From NCBI GenBank assembly GCA_027056215.1, contig JALULO010000131.1:1-30564 (forward strand): a stretch of DNA of 30,564 nt, written 5' to 3'. Within the stretch, counting starts at the first letter, position 1; each line of letters opens with the position of its first letter. Under the pieces are notes generated by a model. It was not told the DNA's origin, did no database searches, and saw nothing but the letters and a program-made list of their open reading frames with translations. Source of the DNA: Campylobacterales bacterium (GTDB lineage: Bacteria > Campylobacterota > Campylobacteria > Campylobacterales > QNZT01). This document shows, piece by piece, positions 14,904-22,259 of this stretch. Position numbers and translations under genes: made by a program.

Positions 14904-15090
14904 TTTAGATGGTAAAGACGCTAAAGCGTTAAACGAGTTGTTAAAAGAAAAGAAGTTGTTGCTATTTAAACTTAGATCTAAGTTACAAACAATGCAACTT
15001 ACTAATCCAAATGAGATTAAAGAAGTGAAAAAAGATATTGCAAGAATTACGACTGCATTATCTGCACTTAAAAATGAAGTTAAGGCATAA
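14890..15090 (+). CDS. rpmC: 50S ribosomal protein L29
   Basis: ATG 14890 gives 66 residues starting MKYTDLDGKD, like Campylobacter L29 (MKYTEI) as I recall it; an in-frame ATG two codons earlier (14884) is the alternative. KLRSKLQTMQLTNPNEIKEVKKDIARI-like helix pairs identify L29, a tunnel-exit protein next to L23 (sequence paraphrased in part; the segment is residues about 27-53). It overlaps rplP by 14 bases. Confidence 0.93.
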   Translation: MKYTDLDGKDAKALNELLKEKKLLLFKLRSKLQTMQLTNPNEIKEVKKDIARITTALSALKNEVKA

Positions 15091-15093
15091 AAG

Positions 15094-15342
15094 ATGGCTT
15101 TAAAAGAGATACAAGGCACAGTAGTAAAAAAAGCTGGTGATAAAACAGCAACAGTTTTGGTTGAGAGAAAAGTGGTTCATCCTAGATATCACAAAATCGT
15201 TAAAAGATTCAAAAAATATTTAGTACATGATGAGAATAATCAGACAAATGTCGGAGATACGATTTCTGCTATCGAATGCAGACCTATTTCAAAAACAAAA
15301 TCTTTTAGATTAAAAGAGATTGTTGCAACAGGAGTGAAGTAA
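15094..15342 (+). CDS. rpsQ: 30S ribosomal protein S17
   Basis: 82 residues with GTVVKKAGDKTATVLVERKV (8-27), HPRYHKIVKRFKKYLVHDE and the C-terminal ECRPISKTKSFRL, the OB-fold signature of S17, an early 16S rRNA 5'-domain binder. Three bases follow rpmC; its stop overlaps the rplN start by one base. Confidence 0.96.
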   Translation: MALKEIQGTVVKKAGDKTATVLVERKVVHPRYHKIVKRFKKYLVHDENNQTNVGDTISAIECRPISKTKSFRLKEIVATGVK

Positions 15343-15710
15343 TGATACAAGGTTTTACTAGATTAGCTGTTGCTGATAACAGTGGTGCTAAAGAGATCAT
15401 GTGTATTAAAGTACTTGGCGGTTCTAAAAGAAGATATGCAAGTGTTGGTGATATCATCGTTGCTTCTGTCAAAAAAGCGATTCCAAACGGAAAAGTTAAA
15501 AAAGGTCAGGTAATTAAAGCAGTTGTTGTACGTACCAGAAAAGAAGTACAAAGAGAAAATGGCTCATTAATTAGATTTGATGAAAATGCAGCGGTTATTC
15601 TTGATGCGAAAAAAGAGCCGATTGGAACACGTATTTTTGGACCAATAGGACGTGAAGTAAGATATGCAGGTTATATGAAAATAGTATCACTTGCACCGGA
15701 GGTATTGTAA
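15342..15710 (+). CDS. rplN: 50S ribosomal protein L14
   Basis: 122 residues, the universal length. MIQGFTRLAVADNSGAKEIM, the RTRKEVQRENGSLIRFDENA stretch and RIFGPIGREVR are canonical. L14 forms an intersubunit bridge and is the docking site of RsfS, whose gene lies at 5191-5529. It overlaps both neighbours by one base (TAATG). Confidence 0.97.
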   Translation: MIQGFTRLAVADNSGAKEIMCIKVLGGSKRRYASVGDIIVASVKKAIPNGKVKKGQVIKAVVVRTRKEVQRENGSLIRFDENAAVILDAKKEPIGTRIFGPIGREVRYAGYMKIVSLAPEVL

Positions 15711-15943
15711 TGGCAGTTAAGTTCAAGATTAAAAAAGGTGATGAAGTAAAGATTATTGCAGGTGATGATAAAGGTACAGTAGCAGAAGTACTTAAAGTTA
15801 TGCCTAAAACATCACAGGTGATTGTTGCTGGTTGTAAAATTGCTAAAAAAGCAATTAAACCTACTGAAGAGAACCCTAAAGGTGGTTTTGAAAATAGAGA
15901 AATGCCTATTCATATTTCAAATGTAACAAAAGTGGGAGGGTAA
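15710..15943 (+). CDS. rplX: 50S ribosomal protein L24
   Basis: 77 residues with the KOW motif KKGDEVKIIAGDDKGTVAEV (8-27) and GGFENREMPIHISNV at the C-terminus. It is shorter than E. coli L24 (104), as is common in this phylum. L24 initiates 50S assembly. Its start overlaps rplN by one base. Confidence 0.95.
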   Translation: MAVKFKIKKGDEVKIIAGDDKGTVAEVLKVMPKTSQVIVAGCKIAKKAIKPTEENPKGGFENREMPIHISNVTKVGG

Positions 15944-15946
15944 ATG

Positions 15947-16498
15947 ATGGCTGTAAGATTAAAAGAAAGATATGCAAATGAAATCAAACCAGCTTTAGTT
16001 AGTGAGTTTGATATCAAAAACCCAATGAAAGTTCCGGGATTAGAAAAAATCTCAATCAGTGTTGGTGCAGGTGAAGAGGCAAAAGATTCTAAAATATTAC
16101 AAAATATTCAAGATACTATTTCGCTTATAGCTGGACAGCATGCAGTTGTAACAAAAGCAAAAAAGTCGATTGCGGGCTTTAAACTAAGAGAAGATTTTCC
16201 AATTGGTGTAAAAGTTACACTAAGAGGCGATAGAATGTATACATTTTTAGATAAATTGATTGCAATTACATTACCGAGAGTTAAGGATTTCAGAGGTTTA
16301 CCTAGAAATGGATTTGATGGTCGTGGTAATTATAGTTTTGGTTTAGATGAGCAACTTGTTTTTCCTGAAGTAAAATTTGATGATATTATTAAGACGCATG
16401 GTATGAATATCACTTTTGTAACAACTACTGAAGATGATAAAGAAGCTTTTAAATTATTAGAATTAGTTGGAATTCCATTTGAAAAGGGACGTGCATAA
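15947..16498 (+). CDS. rplE: 50S ribosomal protein L5
   Basis: ATG 15947 (183 residues) is favoured over ATG 15944 because GGAGG (15935-15939) is seven bases away. VPGLEKISISVGAGE, KSIAGFKLREDFPIGVKVTLRG, LPRVKDFRGL and the C-terminal YSFGLDEQLVFPEV segment are typical. L5 binds 5S rRNA with L18 and contacts P-site tRNA. Its stop overlaps the rpsN start by one base. Confidence 0.96.
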   Translation: MAVRLKERYANEIKPALVSEFDIKNPMKVPGLEKISISVGAGEEAKDSKILQNIQDTISLIAGQHAVVTKAKKSIAGFKLREDFPIGVKVTLRGDRMYTFLDKLIAITLPRVKDFRGLPRNGFDGRGNYSFGLDEQLVFPEVKFDDIIKTHGMNITFVTTTEDDKEAFKLLELVGIPFEKGRA

Positions 16499-16683
16499 TG
16501 GCAAAGAAATCAATGATCGCGAAAGCGAAAAGAACGCCTAAGTTTGGAGTGAGAGCTTACACAAGATGTCAAATCTGTGGTAGACCTCATTCTGTATATA
16601 AAGATTTTGGTATTTGTAGAATTTGTTTTAGAAAAATGGCAAACGAAGGCAAATTGCCTGGAATCAAAAAATCAAGTTGGTAA
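16498..16683 (+). CDS. rpsZ: 30S ribosomal protein S14, zinc-binding short form
   Basis: 61 residues with a four-cysteine zinc ribbon (CQICGRP then CRIC), so this is the short zinc-binding S14 and not the 101-residue form of E. coli. It ends with the conserved GKLPGIKKSSW. S14 helps build the 30S head. It begins at the last base of rplE. Confidence 0.96.
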   Translation: MAKKSMIAKAKRTPKFGVRAYTRCQICGRPHSVYKDFGICRICFRKMANEGKLPGIKKSSW

Positions 16684-16692
16684 GGAATAGAG

Positions 16693-17088
16693 ATGGTAAA
16701 TGATCTTGTATCAGACGCGTTAACAAGAATCAGAAATGCTTCTATGCGAAAATTGGAAGTAACTGAACTTCTTCACTCTAAGCTTGTAGAATCTGTTGTA
16801 AAGATTTTTCAAGAAAAAGGGTATATTGAATCGTACAATATAAAAGAAGATGGAAACAAAAAATTTATAAAAGTTGTTTTGAAATATGATGATAATGGAA
16901 ATCAAGTAATCAATGAGTTGAAAAAAATCTCAAAACCAGGTAGACGTGTATATAGACCTGTTGCTGAAATCAAAAAGTTCAAGAATGGTTATGGAACGAT
17001 TATCGTTAGTACTTCAAAAGGTGTATTAAGTAATGAAGTTGCACACAAAGAAGGTGTGGGTGGCGAAGTTATCTGTAGTATATGGTAG
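16693..17088 (+). CDS. rpsH: 30S ribosomal protein S8
   Basis: 131 residues. NDLVSDALTRIRNASMRKLE at the N-terminus and the C-terminal GYGTIIVSTSKGVLSNEVAHKEGVGGEVICSIW region (described, residues about 98-130) match S8, a central-domain 16S rRNA binder that represses the spc operon in E. coli. A 54-base gap to rplF follows, the largest within the S10-spc part. Confidence 0.96.
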   Translation: MVNDLVSDALTRIRNASMRKLEVTELLHSKLVESVVKIFQEKGYIESYNIKEDGNKKFIKVVLKYDDNGNQVINELKKISKPGRRVYRPVAEIKKFKNGYGTIIVSTSKGVLSNEVAHKEGVGGEVICSIW

Positions 17089-17112
17089 TGTCAGTATTTT
17101 TACGGCATTCGA

Positions 17113-17118
17113 TATAAT
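17113..17118 (+). promoter_or_regulatory. probable internal promoter before rplF (-10)
   Basis: TATAAT sits 24 bases before the rplF ATG in an unusually wide gap. T-rich sequence (TATTTTTA) lies upstream, but no clear -35 box; both facts fit promoters of this phylum. The start site would be close to 17125. Confidence 0.5.
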
Positions 17119-17142
17119 CGTAGACAAGTAAAAAGGAAAAAA

Positions 17143-17679
17143 ATGTCAAGAATTGGTAAACAACCAGTAGTGATCCCAACTGGGATCGATGTAAAACTTG
17201 ATGGTCCCGTACTATCATTTAAAAAGGGTAATGTTGAAAAATTACTCGATACAAAAAACTTTGTCGATGTCAAAGTAGAAGGTAATGAAGTTGTTTTTGC
17301 ACCAAAAGGTGATGACAGACAATCAAGAGCTTTCTGGGGAACATTTAGATCATTAGCCAATAACATTGTTATTGGACTTATAGAAGGTTATGAAAAGAAA
17401 CTTGAAATCAATGGTGTTGGTTATAGAGCAGCTGTAAAAGGAAATGTTCTTGAATTACAACTTGGTTTTTCTCATCCTATAAACTATGATTTTCCAAAAA
17501 ATGTGTCAATCGCAGTTGAAAAAAACCTTATTACTATTAAGGGTGACGATAAGCAAGTTATTGGTCAAATAGCTGCAGAGATTAGAAGTTTCAGACCGCC
17601 TGAACCATATAAAGGTAAAGGTGTTAAGTATGCTGATGAAGTTATTATCAGAAAAGCTGGTAAGACAGCGTCTAAATAG
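17143..17679 (+). CDS. rplF: 50S ribosomal protein L6
   Basis: 178 residues. MSRIGKQPVVIPTGIDV, FRSLANNIVIGLIEGYEKKL and the C-terminal PEPYKGKGVKYADEVIIRKAGKT region are typical. L6 lies at the factor-binding region by the sarcin-ricin loop. RBS AAGGA is well placed. It may begin an internal transcript. Confidence 0.96.
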   Translation: MSRIGKQPVVIPTGIDVKLDGPVLSFKKGNVEKLLDTKNFVDVKVEGNEVVFAPKGDDRQSRAFWGTFRSLANNIVIGLIEGYEKKLEINGVGYRAAVKGNVLELQLGFSHPINYDFPKNVSIAVEKNLITIKGDDKQVIGQIAAEIRSFRPPEPYKGKGVKYADEVIIRKAGKTASK

Positions 17680-17688
17680 GGGTAGAGT

Positions 17689-18045
17689 ATGAGAACAAAA
17701 TTATTAAAACAAAAAAATGCACTTAAAGCAAGAAGAATAAAAAGAATCAGAGGAAAAATCTCAGGTACTGCTCAGACTCCACGAGTAGCGTTGTTTAAAT
17801 CAAATAGATTTTTATATGCTCAAGCGATAGATGATGTACAATCAGTGACACTAGCTAGTGTTGACGGTAAAAAACTGGGGTTAAGCGCAAATAAAGAAGC
17901 AGCTGTTAATGTTGCAAAAGCATTTGCCCAGACTTTGAAAGATAAAGGTATTGAAAAAATTGTTTTTGATAGAAGAGGCAATCAGTATCAAGGCGTTGTA
18001 GCTGCTTTTGCAGAGGCACTCAGAGAAAACGGAATAACACTATAA
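17689..18045 (+). CDS. rplR: 50S ribosomal protein L18
   Basis: 118 residues. RRIKRIRGKISGTAQTPR, FKSNRFLYAQAIDD and the C-terminal FDRRGNQYQGVVAAFAEALRE identify L18, the main 5S rRNA binder with L5. A 9-base spacer with GGGGTAG precedes it. Confidence 0.96.
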   Translation: MRTKLLKQKNALKARRIKRIRGKISGTAQTPRVALFKSNRFLYAQAIDDVQSVTLASVDGKKLGLSANKEAAVNVAKAFAQTLKDKGIEKIVFDRRGNQYQGVVAAFAEALRENGITL

Positions 18046-18056
18046 GGTCAATAATA

Positions 18057-18500
18057 ATGGAAAATATTAATAAAGAAGATTTTGAAGAAGTTATTGTTAA
18101 CATCGGTAGAGTAACGAAAGTTGTTAAAGGTGGTAGACGATTTAGATTTACTGCCTTAGTCGTTGTTGGTAATAGAAATGGTATTGTTGGTTTTGGTACA
18201 GGAAAAGCAAAAGAAGTTCCTGATGCTATTAAAAAAGGTGTCGATGATGCATTTAAAAATCTTGTAAAAGTAAATGTAAAAGGTTCTACAATCGCCCATG
18301 ATATTGAACTTAAATATAATGCGAGTAGAATATTATTAAAACCAGCAAGTGAAGGTACAGGTGTGATTGCCGGTGGTGCAACAAGACCAGTACTTGAGTT
18401 GGCAGGTATCAAAGATATCTTGACAAAATCATTGGGTTCAAATAATCCGAATAATCTTGTACGAGCGACAGTAAAAGCGCTTGGCATGATCAAACAATAG
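18057..18500 (+). CDS. rpsE: 30S ribosomal protein S5
   Basis: 147 residues. VTKVVKGGRRFRFTALVVVG (21-40) is the RNA-binding start, followed by GIVGFGTGKAKEVPDAIKKG and ILLKPASEGTGVIAGG. S5 acts in decoding fidelity and mRNA unwinding. The next gene is rplO; the rpmD (L30) gene that follows rpsE in E. coli is absent. Confidence 0.96.
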   Translation: MENINKEDFEEVIVNIGRVTKVVKGGRRFRFTALVVVGNRNGIVGFGTGKAKEVPDAIKKGVDDAFKNLVKVNVKGSTIAHDIELKYNASRILLKPASEGTGVIAGGATRPVLELAGIKDILTKSLGSNNPNNLVRATVKALGMIKQ

Positions 18501-18513
18501 TAAGGAAAAGTCA

Positions 18514-18912
18514 ATGGCACTTGATAATTTAACTCCAGCATCAGGATCAACTAAAAATAGAAAAAGAGTTGGTCGTGGTCAGGGTAGTGGTATGGGTAAA
18601 ACTGCTAGTCGTGGTAACAATGGGCAAAAAAGTAGAACCGGCTATAGTAAAAAAAGAGGTTTTGAAGGTGGACAGCAGCCACTTCAAAGAAGATTACCAA
18701 AAGTTGGTTTTACGTCTCGTGTTGTAAAACCATATGTAATTAATATTGAAAAAGTAACTAAAGTTGCTGGACTTGACGAGATAACTTTTGAAAGTATTAA
18801 ATCTGTACATAAAGTACAAGGTAGCGTTAAGAAAATCAAATTGATTGGTAAAGGTGCAAAAGAATTAGCATCAAAAATCAAAGACGAAAATATTACAACT
18901 AGTGGTAACTAG
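18514..18912 (+). CDS. rplO: 50S ribosomal protein L15
   Basis: 132 residues. LDNLTPASGSTKNRKRVGRG, GMGKTASRGNNGQKSRTGY and FEGGQQPLQRRLPKVGF are the conserved Gly/Arg-rich N-terminal arm. L15 is a late 50S assembly protein. It follows rpsE by 13 bases and secY starts two bases after it. Confidence 0.96.
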   Translation: MALDNLTPASGSTKNRKRVGRGQGSGMGKTASRGNNGQKSRTGYSKKRGFEGGQQPLQRRLPKVGFTSRVVKPYVINIEKVTKVAGLDEITFESIKSVHKVQGSVKKIKLIGKGAKELASKIKDENITTSGN

Positions 18913-18914
18913 TC

Positions 18915-20174
18915 ATGAGTAAAGACTTAACAAACAAGATTTTAATCACTCTTGGTTTCTTGTTTGCATATAGGATTTTATCTTATATACCTGTTCCTGG
19001 TGTTAATGTGGATGTGATCAAAGCTTTTTTTGATTCAAATTCCAACAATGCACTTGGAATGGTGAATATGTTTAGTGGAAATGCAGTTAGAAGACTTAGT
19101 ATTATTTCTCTTGGAATTATGCCTTATATCACTGCTTCCATTATCATGGAACTTCTTGCCGCTACTTTTCCAACTTTAGGTCAAATGAAAAAAGAACGTG
19201 ATGGCATGACAAAGTATATGCAAATTATCCGTTATGCTACTGTTGCTATTACATTAGTACAAGCTATTGGTGTTTCTATGGGATTACAAAGTATGGGGCA
19301 TGGTGGAGAAAGTGCAATCATGATCGACATGAGTCTTTTTGTACCTATTGCAGCTTTTTCGATGTTAACTGGTACGATGCTCTTGATGTGGATTGGTGAA
19401 CAGATTACGCAAAGAGGTATAGGTAATGGTATATCATTGATTATTTTCGCAGGTATTGTTTCAGGTATACCAGCTGCTATAGGTGGTATGGTGAATCTTA
19501 TCAATACAGGTGAACTTAACTTTTTGGTTGTTATTGGAATACTTGTTGTTATTTTTGCAACTATTGGTGCAATTATATATGTTGAGCTTGGTGAGAGACG
19601 TGTTCCGATTTCATATTCACGAAAGACAATGATGCAAAATCAAAATAAAAGAGTTATGAATTATATTCCTATAAAGGTAAACTTAAGTGGTGTTATTCCA
19701 CCTATTTTTGCTTCTGCTGTTTTGATGATGCCTTCAACGCTTATGTCTGGAAGTTCAAATCCTTATGTACAAAAAATTGCTGATTTTTTAAGCCCGAATG
19801 GTTATCTCTTTAATGTATTGATGTTTTTGGGTGTGATCTTTTTCGCATATTTCTATGCGTCAATTGTATTTAATGCAAAAGATATTTCTGAAAATCTTAA
19901 AAAACAAGGTGGTTTTATTCCTGGGGTAAGACCTGGAAAAAGTACCATGGACTTTATTAATGAAGTTGCAAGTAGATTAACTTTTGGTGGGGCTATATAT
20001 CTTGGCTTAATATCTACATTACCGTGGGTATTGGTTAAAACTATGGGCGTACCATTTTATTTTGGTGGTACAGCTGTACTAATTGTTGTTCAAGTAGCTC
20101 TTGACACAATGAGAAAGATTGAAGCACAAATATATATGAATAAATATAACTCTCTAAATACGCTAGGACTTTAA
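18915..20174 (+). CDS. secY: protein translocase subunit SecY
   Basis: 419 residues with ten hydrophobic helices, the protein-conducting channel of the Sec translocon in the inner membrane. Landmarks are IPVPGV near 25-30, PYITASIIMELL (70-81), the cytosolic loop ELGERRVPISYSRK (224-237) that docks SecA or the ribosome, IPPIFASAVLMMP (261-273) and GFIPGVRPGKST (333-344). It lies between L15 and map, the normal spc order. Confidence 0.97.
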   Translation: MSKDLTNKILITLGFLFAYRILSYIPVPGVNVDVIKAFFDSNSNNALGMVNMFSGNAVRRLSIISLGIMPYITASIIMELLAATFPTLGQMKKERDGMTKYMQIIRYATVAITLVQAIGVSMGLQSMGHGGESAIMIDMSLFVPIAAFSMLTGTMLLMWIGEQITQRGIGNGISLIIFAGIVSGIPAAIGGMVNLINTGELNFLVVIGILVVIFATIGAIIYVELGERRVPISYSRKTMMQNQNKRVMNYIPIKVNLSGVIPPIFASAVLMMPSTLMSGSSNPYVQKIADFLSPNGYLFNVLMFLGVIFFAYFYASIVFNAKDISENLKKQGGFIPGVRPGKSTMDFINEVASRLTFGGAIYLGLISTLPWVLVKTMGVPFYFGGTAVLIVVQVALDTMRKIEAQIYMNKYNSLNTLGL

Positions 20175-20178
20175 CGTT

Positions 20179-20940
20179 ATGGCGATATCCATAAAAAAAC
20201 CCTTAGAAATTGAAAAGCTAAGGGTTTCAAACTCTTATGTTGCACAAACTTTAAATCATTTACGTACATATGTCAGAGCTGGTATGAGTTTAGCTCATAT
20301 CAATCAAATGGGTGAAGAGTTTATTGCTTCACTTGATGCGAGACCTGCTTTTAAAGGATTGTATGGTTTTCCAGCAGGTGTCTGTACCTCACTCAATGAA
20401 GTTATTATTCATGGTATTCCTTCTGATACAGTAGTCCAAGAAGGTGATATTCTTGGTTTAGATATTGGTGTTGAGAGAGATGGCTGGTATGGTGATGCTG
20501 CTATAACTTTAGCAATAGGTAAGATTAGTGATGATGATCAAAAACTTATAGATTGTTCATATGATGCATTGATGCATGCTATTTCTGTTATAAAGCCAGG
20601 TATGCGGTTTAAAGAATTAAGTTTAGAACTTGAAAATTTTATCCATGATCGTGGTTTTGTACCATTAAAAGGTTTTTGTGGGCACGGCATAGGACGTAAA
20701 CCACATGAAGAACCTGAAATTCCAAATTATCTTGATGGAAAAAATGCAAAACAAGGTCCCAAGATAAAAAATGGTATGGTTTTTTGTATTGAGCCTATGA
20801 TATGCCAAAAAAGTGGTATTGCGACGATTGATGATGTAGACAAATGGTCAGTACGGAGTGAAGATGGCTTAAGAGGTAGTCATTATGAACATACCGTTGC
20901 TGTTATTGGCAATAAAGCTGAAATACTTTCAGTAGAGTAA
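20179..20940 (+). CDS. map: methionine aminopeptidase, type I
   Basis: 253 residues. The five metal ligands are all present: Asp95 and Asp106 (LDIGVERDGWYGDAA), His169 (GHGIGRKPHEEP), Glu205 (FCIEPM) and Glu237 (HYEHT), plus His78 (IIHGIP) in the substrate pocket. It removes the N-terminal Met from new proteins. It is placed four bases after secY, in the slot adk-map often fills; there is no adk here. The 5' end of the coding sequence contains a strong hairpin. Confidence 0.97.
   Translation: MAISIKKPLEIEKLRVSNSYVAQTLNHLRTYVRAGMSLAHINQMGEEFIASLDARPAFKGLYGFPAGVCTSLNEVIIHGIPSDTVVQEGDILGLDIGVERDGWYGDAAITLAIGKISDDDQKLIDCSYDALMHAISVIKPGMRFKELSLELENFIHDRGFVPLKGFCGHGIGRKPHEEPEIPNYLDGKNAKQGPKIKNGMVFCIEPMICQKSGIATIDDVDKWSVRSEDGLRGSHYEHTVAVIGNKAEILSVE
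20197..20227 (+). repeat. 10-bp perfect hairpin inside the 5' end of map
   Basis: AAACCCTTAG (20197-20206) and CTAAGGGTTT (20218-20227) pair perfectly around an 11-base A-rich loop, covering roughly codons 7-16 of map. It begins 18 bases after the start codon. It might slow ribosomes or act as an attenuator or processing site between secY and map. Confidence 0.6.
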
Positions 20941-20967
20941 AACAAATTTATAGTAAAGGAGTAATTG

Positions 20968-21186
20968 ATGGCTAAAGATGACGTAATCGAAGTTGATGGT
21001 AAAGTTATAGAAGCATTACCAAATGCAACATTTATGGTTGAATTGGAAAATGGGCATAAGGTACTTTGTCACATAGCTGGTAAAATGCGAATGCATTACA
21101 TAAAAATCATGCTTGGTGATAAAGTTAAAGTTGAATTAACACCATATAGTCTTGACAAAGGGCGTATTACATTCAGATATAAGTAA
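20968..21186 (+). CDS. infA: translation initiation factor IF-1
   Basis: 72 residues from ATG 20968, with AAAGGAG ending six bases upstream; the TTG one codon earlier is rejected. MAKDDVIEVDGKVIEALPNA, FMVELENGHKVLCHIAGKMR and the C-terminal TPYSLDKGRITFRYK are diagnostic of the OB-fold IF-1, which occupies the 30S A site during initiation. Confidence 0.97.
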   Translation: MAKDDVIEVDGKVIEALPNATFMVELENGHKVLCHIAGKMRMHYIKIMLGDKVKVELTPYSLDKGRITFRYK

Positions 21187-21205
21187 TAATTTATTTTTAT
21201 TTGGA

Positions 21206-21211
21206 TATAAT
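21206..21211 (+). promoter_or_regulatory. probable promoter (-10) of the rpmJ-rpsM-rpsK-rpsD-rpoA-rplQ segment
   Basis: TATAAT preceded by T-rich sequence (TTTATTTTTATTTGG) lies 20 bases after the infA stop. No consensus -35 is seen. Transcription would start near 21218, giving a leader of about 140 bases before rpmJ. Confidence 0.6.
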
Positions 21212-21248
21212 CCGTCTCTTTTGATAAGAATGACGAAACTACATGAAG

Positions 21249-21333
21249 AGTGATTGCAAAAAGTCCACTGTTTTTTCAATCACTGGTTTAGATAATTCAC
21301 TAAACCATATTCGTTCGTTATTTGTGAAGTGGA
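21249..21333 (+). promoter_or_regulatory. structured mRNA leader with two hairpins and a possible pseudoknot before rpmJ
   Basis: Hairpin A: AGTGATTG (21249-21256) with CAATCACT (21277-21284), continued past a bulged C by AAAAA/TTTTT, loop GTCCACTG (21263-21270). Hairpin B abuts it: GGTTTAG (21285-21291) with CTAAACC (21300-21306), loop ATAATTCA. The downstream element TGAAGTGGA (21325-21333) can pair with TCCACT in loop A (6 bp) or TTCA in loop B (4 bp), ending 15 bases before the rpmJ RBS. In E. coli the alpha operon leader is an S4-bound pseudoknot; here rpsD (S4) is also downstream. S4 control is inference. Confidence 0.5.
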
Positions 21334-21359
21334 AAAGAAAATGTATATAGGAGATAACG

Positions 21360-21473
21360 ATGAAAGTTAGACCATCCGTTAAAAAAATGTGTGATAATTG
21401 TAAAATTATTAAACGTAGAGGTGCAGTCAGAGTGATTTGCAAAAACCCTAAGCATAAACAGAGACAAGGATAA
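21360..21473 (+). CDS. rpmJ: 50S ribosomal protein L36
   Basis: A 37-residue gene: MKVRPSVKKMCDNCK at the start and CKNPKHKQRQG at the end. The zinc ribbon is complete (Cys11, Cys14, Cys27, His32), so it is the zinc-binding form. AGGAG (21349-21353) is six bases before the ATG. It leads the alpha-operon segment after the structured leader; rpsM follows three bases later. Confidence 0.96.
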   Translation: MKVRPSVKKMCDNCKIIKRRGAVRVICKNPKHKQRQG

Positions 21474-21476
21474 TCA

Positions 21477-21845
21477 ATGGCTAGGATTGCTGGTGTAGAT
21501 TTACCGAAAAAAAAGAGAGTAGAATATGGCCTTACCTACATATATGGTGTTGGGCTAAAGAGTTCAAGAGATATTTTAAATAAAGTTGGTATTTCTTTAG
21601 ACAAGAGAATTCACGAACTTACTGAAGATGATATTGCTGCGATAAGAAATGAGTTACAAAATAGTTATCAGGTAGAAGGTGATTTAAGAAAAAAAGTTGC
21701 TATGGATATCAAAGCATTGATGGATATAGGTAGCTATAGAGGTCTTAGGCACAGAAGAGGATTACCAGTTCGTGGTCAAAAAACTAAAACAAATGCAAGA
21801 ACCAGAAAAGGTCGTAAAAAGACTGTCGGTTCAGCAGCTAAGTAA
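21477..21845 (+). CDS. rpsM: 30S ribosomal protein S13
   Basis: 122 residues. MARIAGVDLPKKKRVEYGLT, YIYGVGLKSSRDIL and the C-terminal YRGLRHRRGLPVRGQKTKTN are characteristic. S13 is in the 30S head and makes intersubunit bridges with 23S helix 38 and L5. Confidence 0.97.
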   Translation: MARIAGVDLPKKKRVEYGLTYIYGVGLKSSRDILNKVGISLDKRIHELTEDDIAAIRNELQNSYQVEGDLRKKVAMDIKALMDIGSYRGLRHRRGLPVRGQKTKTNARTRKGRKKTVGSAAK

Positions 21846-21857
21846 CGGAGCGAGATA

Positions 21858-22250
21858 ATGGCAAAAAGAAAAGTTACAAGAAAAAAAGTAGTTAAGAAGA
21901 ATATTGCAAAAGGTATCGTTCATATCGCTGCTACGTTTAACAATACAATGATCACAATTACAGATGAAATGGGTAATGCTATTGCGTGGAGTAGTGCAGG
22001 TGGTCTTGGATTTAAAGGTAGTAAAAAATCTACACCATATGCAGCACAACAAGCAGTTGAAGATGCTATGGCTAAAGCGATGGAACATGGTATCAAAGAA
22101 GTTGGTATCAAAGTCCAAGGACCTGGATCTGGTCGTGAAACTGCAGTAAAAAGTGTTGGTGCAATCGAAGGTATAAAAGTATTGTTTTTAAAGGATGTTA
22201 CACCGTTACCACATAATGGTTGTAGACCTCCAAAAAGAAGAAGAGTGTAA
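21858..22250 (+). CDS. rpsK: 30S ribosomal protein S11
   Basis: 130 residues. GIVHIAATFNNTMITITDEMGNAI-type segment near 18-42, WSSAGGLGFKGSKKSTPYAA and the C-terminal DVTPLPHNGCRPPKRRRV are diagnostic. S11 lies in the platform and contacts the Shine-Dalgarno helix. A 12-base spacer follows rpsM. Confidence 0.97.
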   Translation: MAKRKVTRKKVVKKNIAKGIVHIAATFNNTMITITDEMGNAIAWSSAGGLGFKGSKKSTPYAAQQAVEDAMAKAMEHGIKEVGIKVQGPGSGRETAVKSVGAIEGIKVLFLKDVTPLPHNGCRPPKRRRV

Positions 22251-22259
22251 GGGTAAGAG

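Noticed and set aside
18020..18550. 176-codon open frame on the minus strand opposite rpsE
   Set aside because: It lies fully across rpsE, a clear ribosomal gene on the other strand, has no recognisable motif and is rich in Pro/Thr/Leu in the way antisense frames of AT-rich ribosomal genes are.
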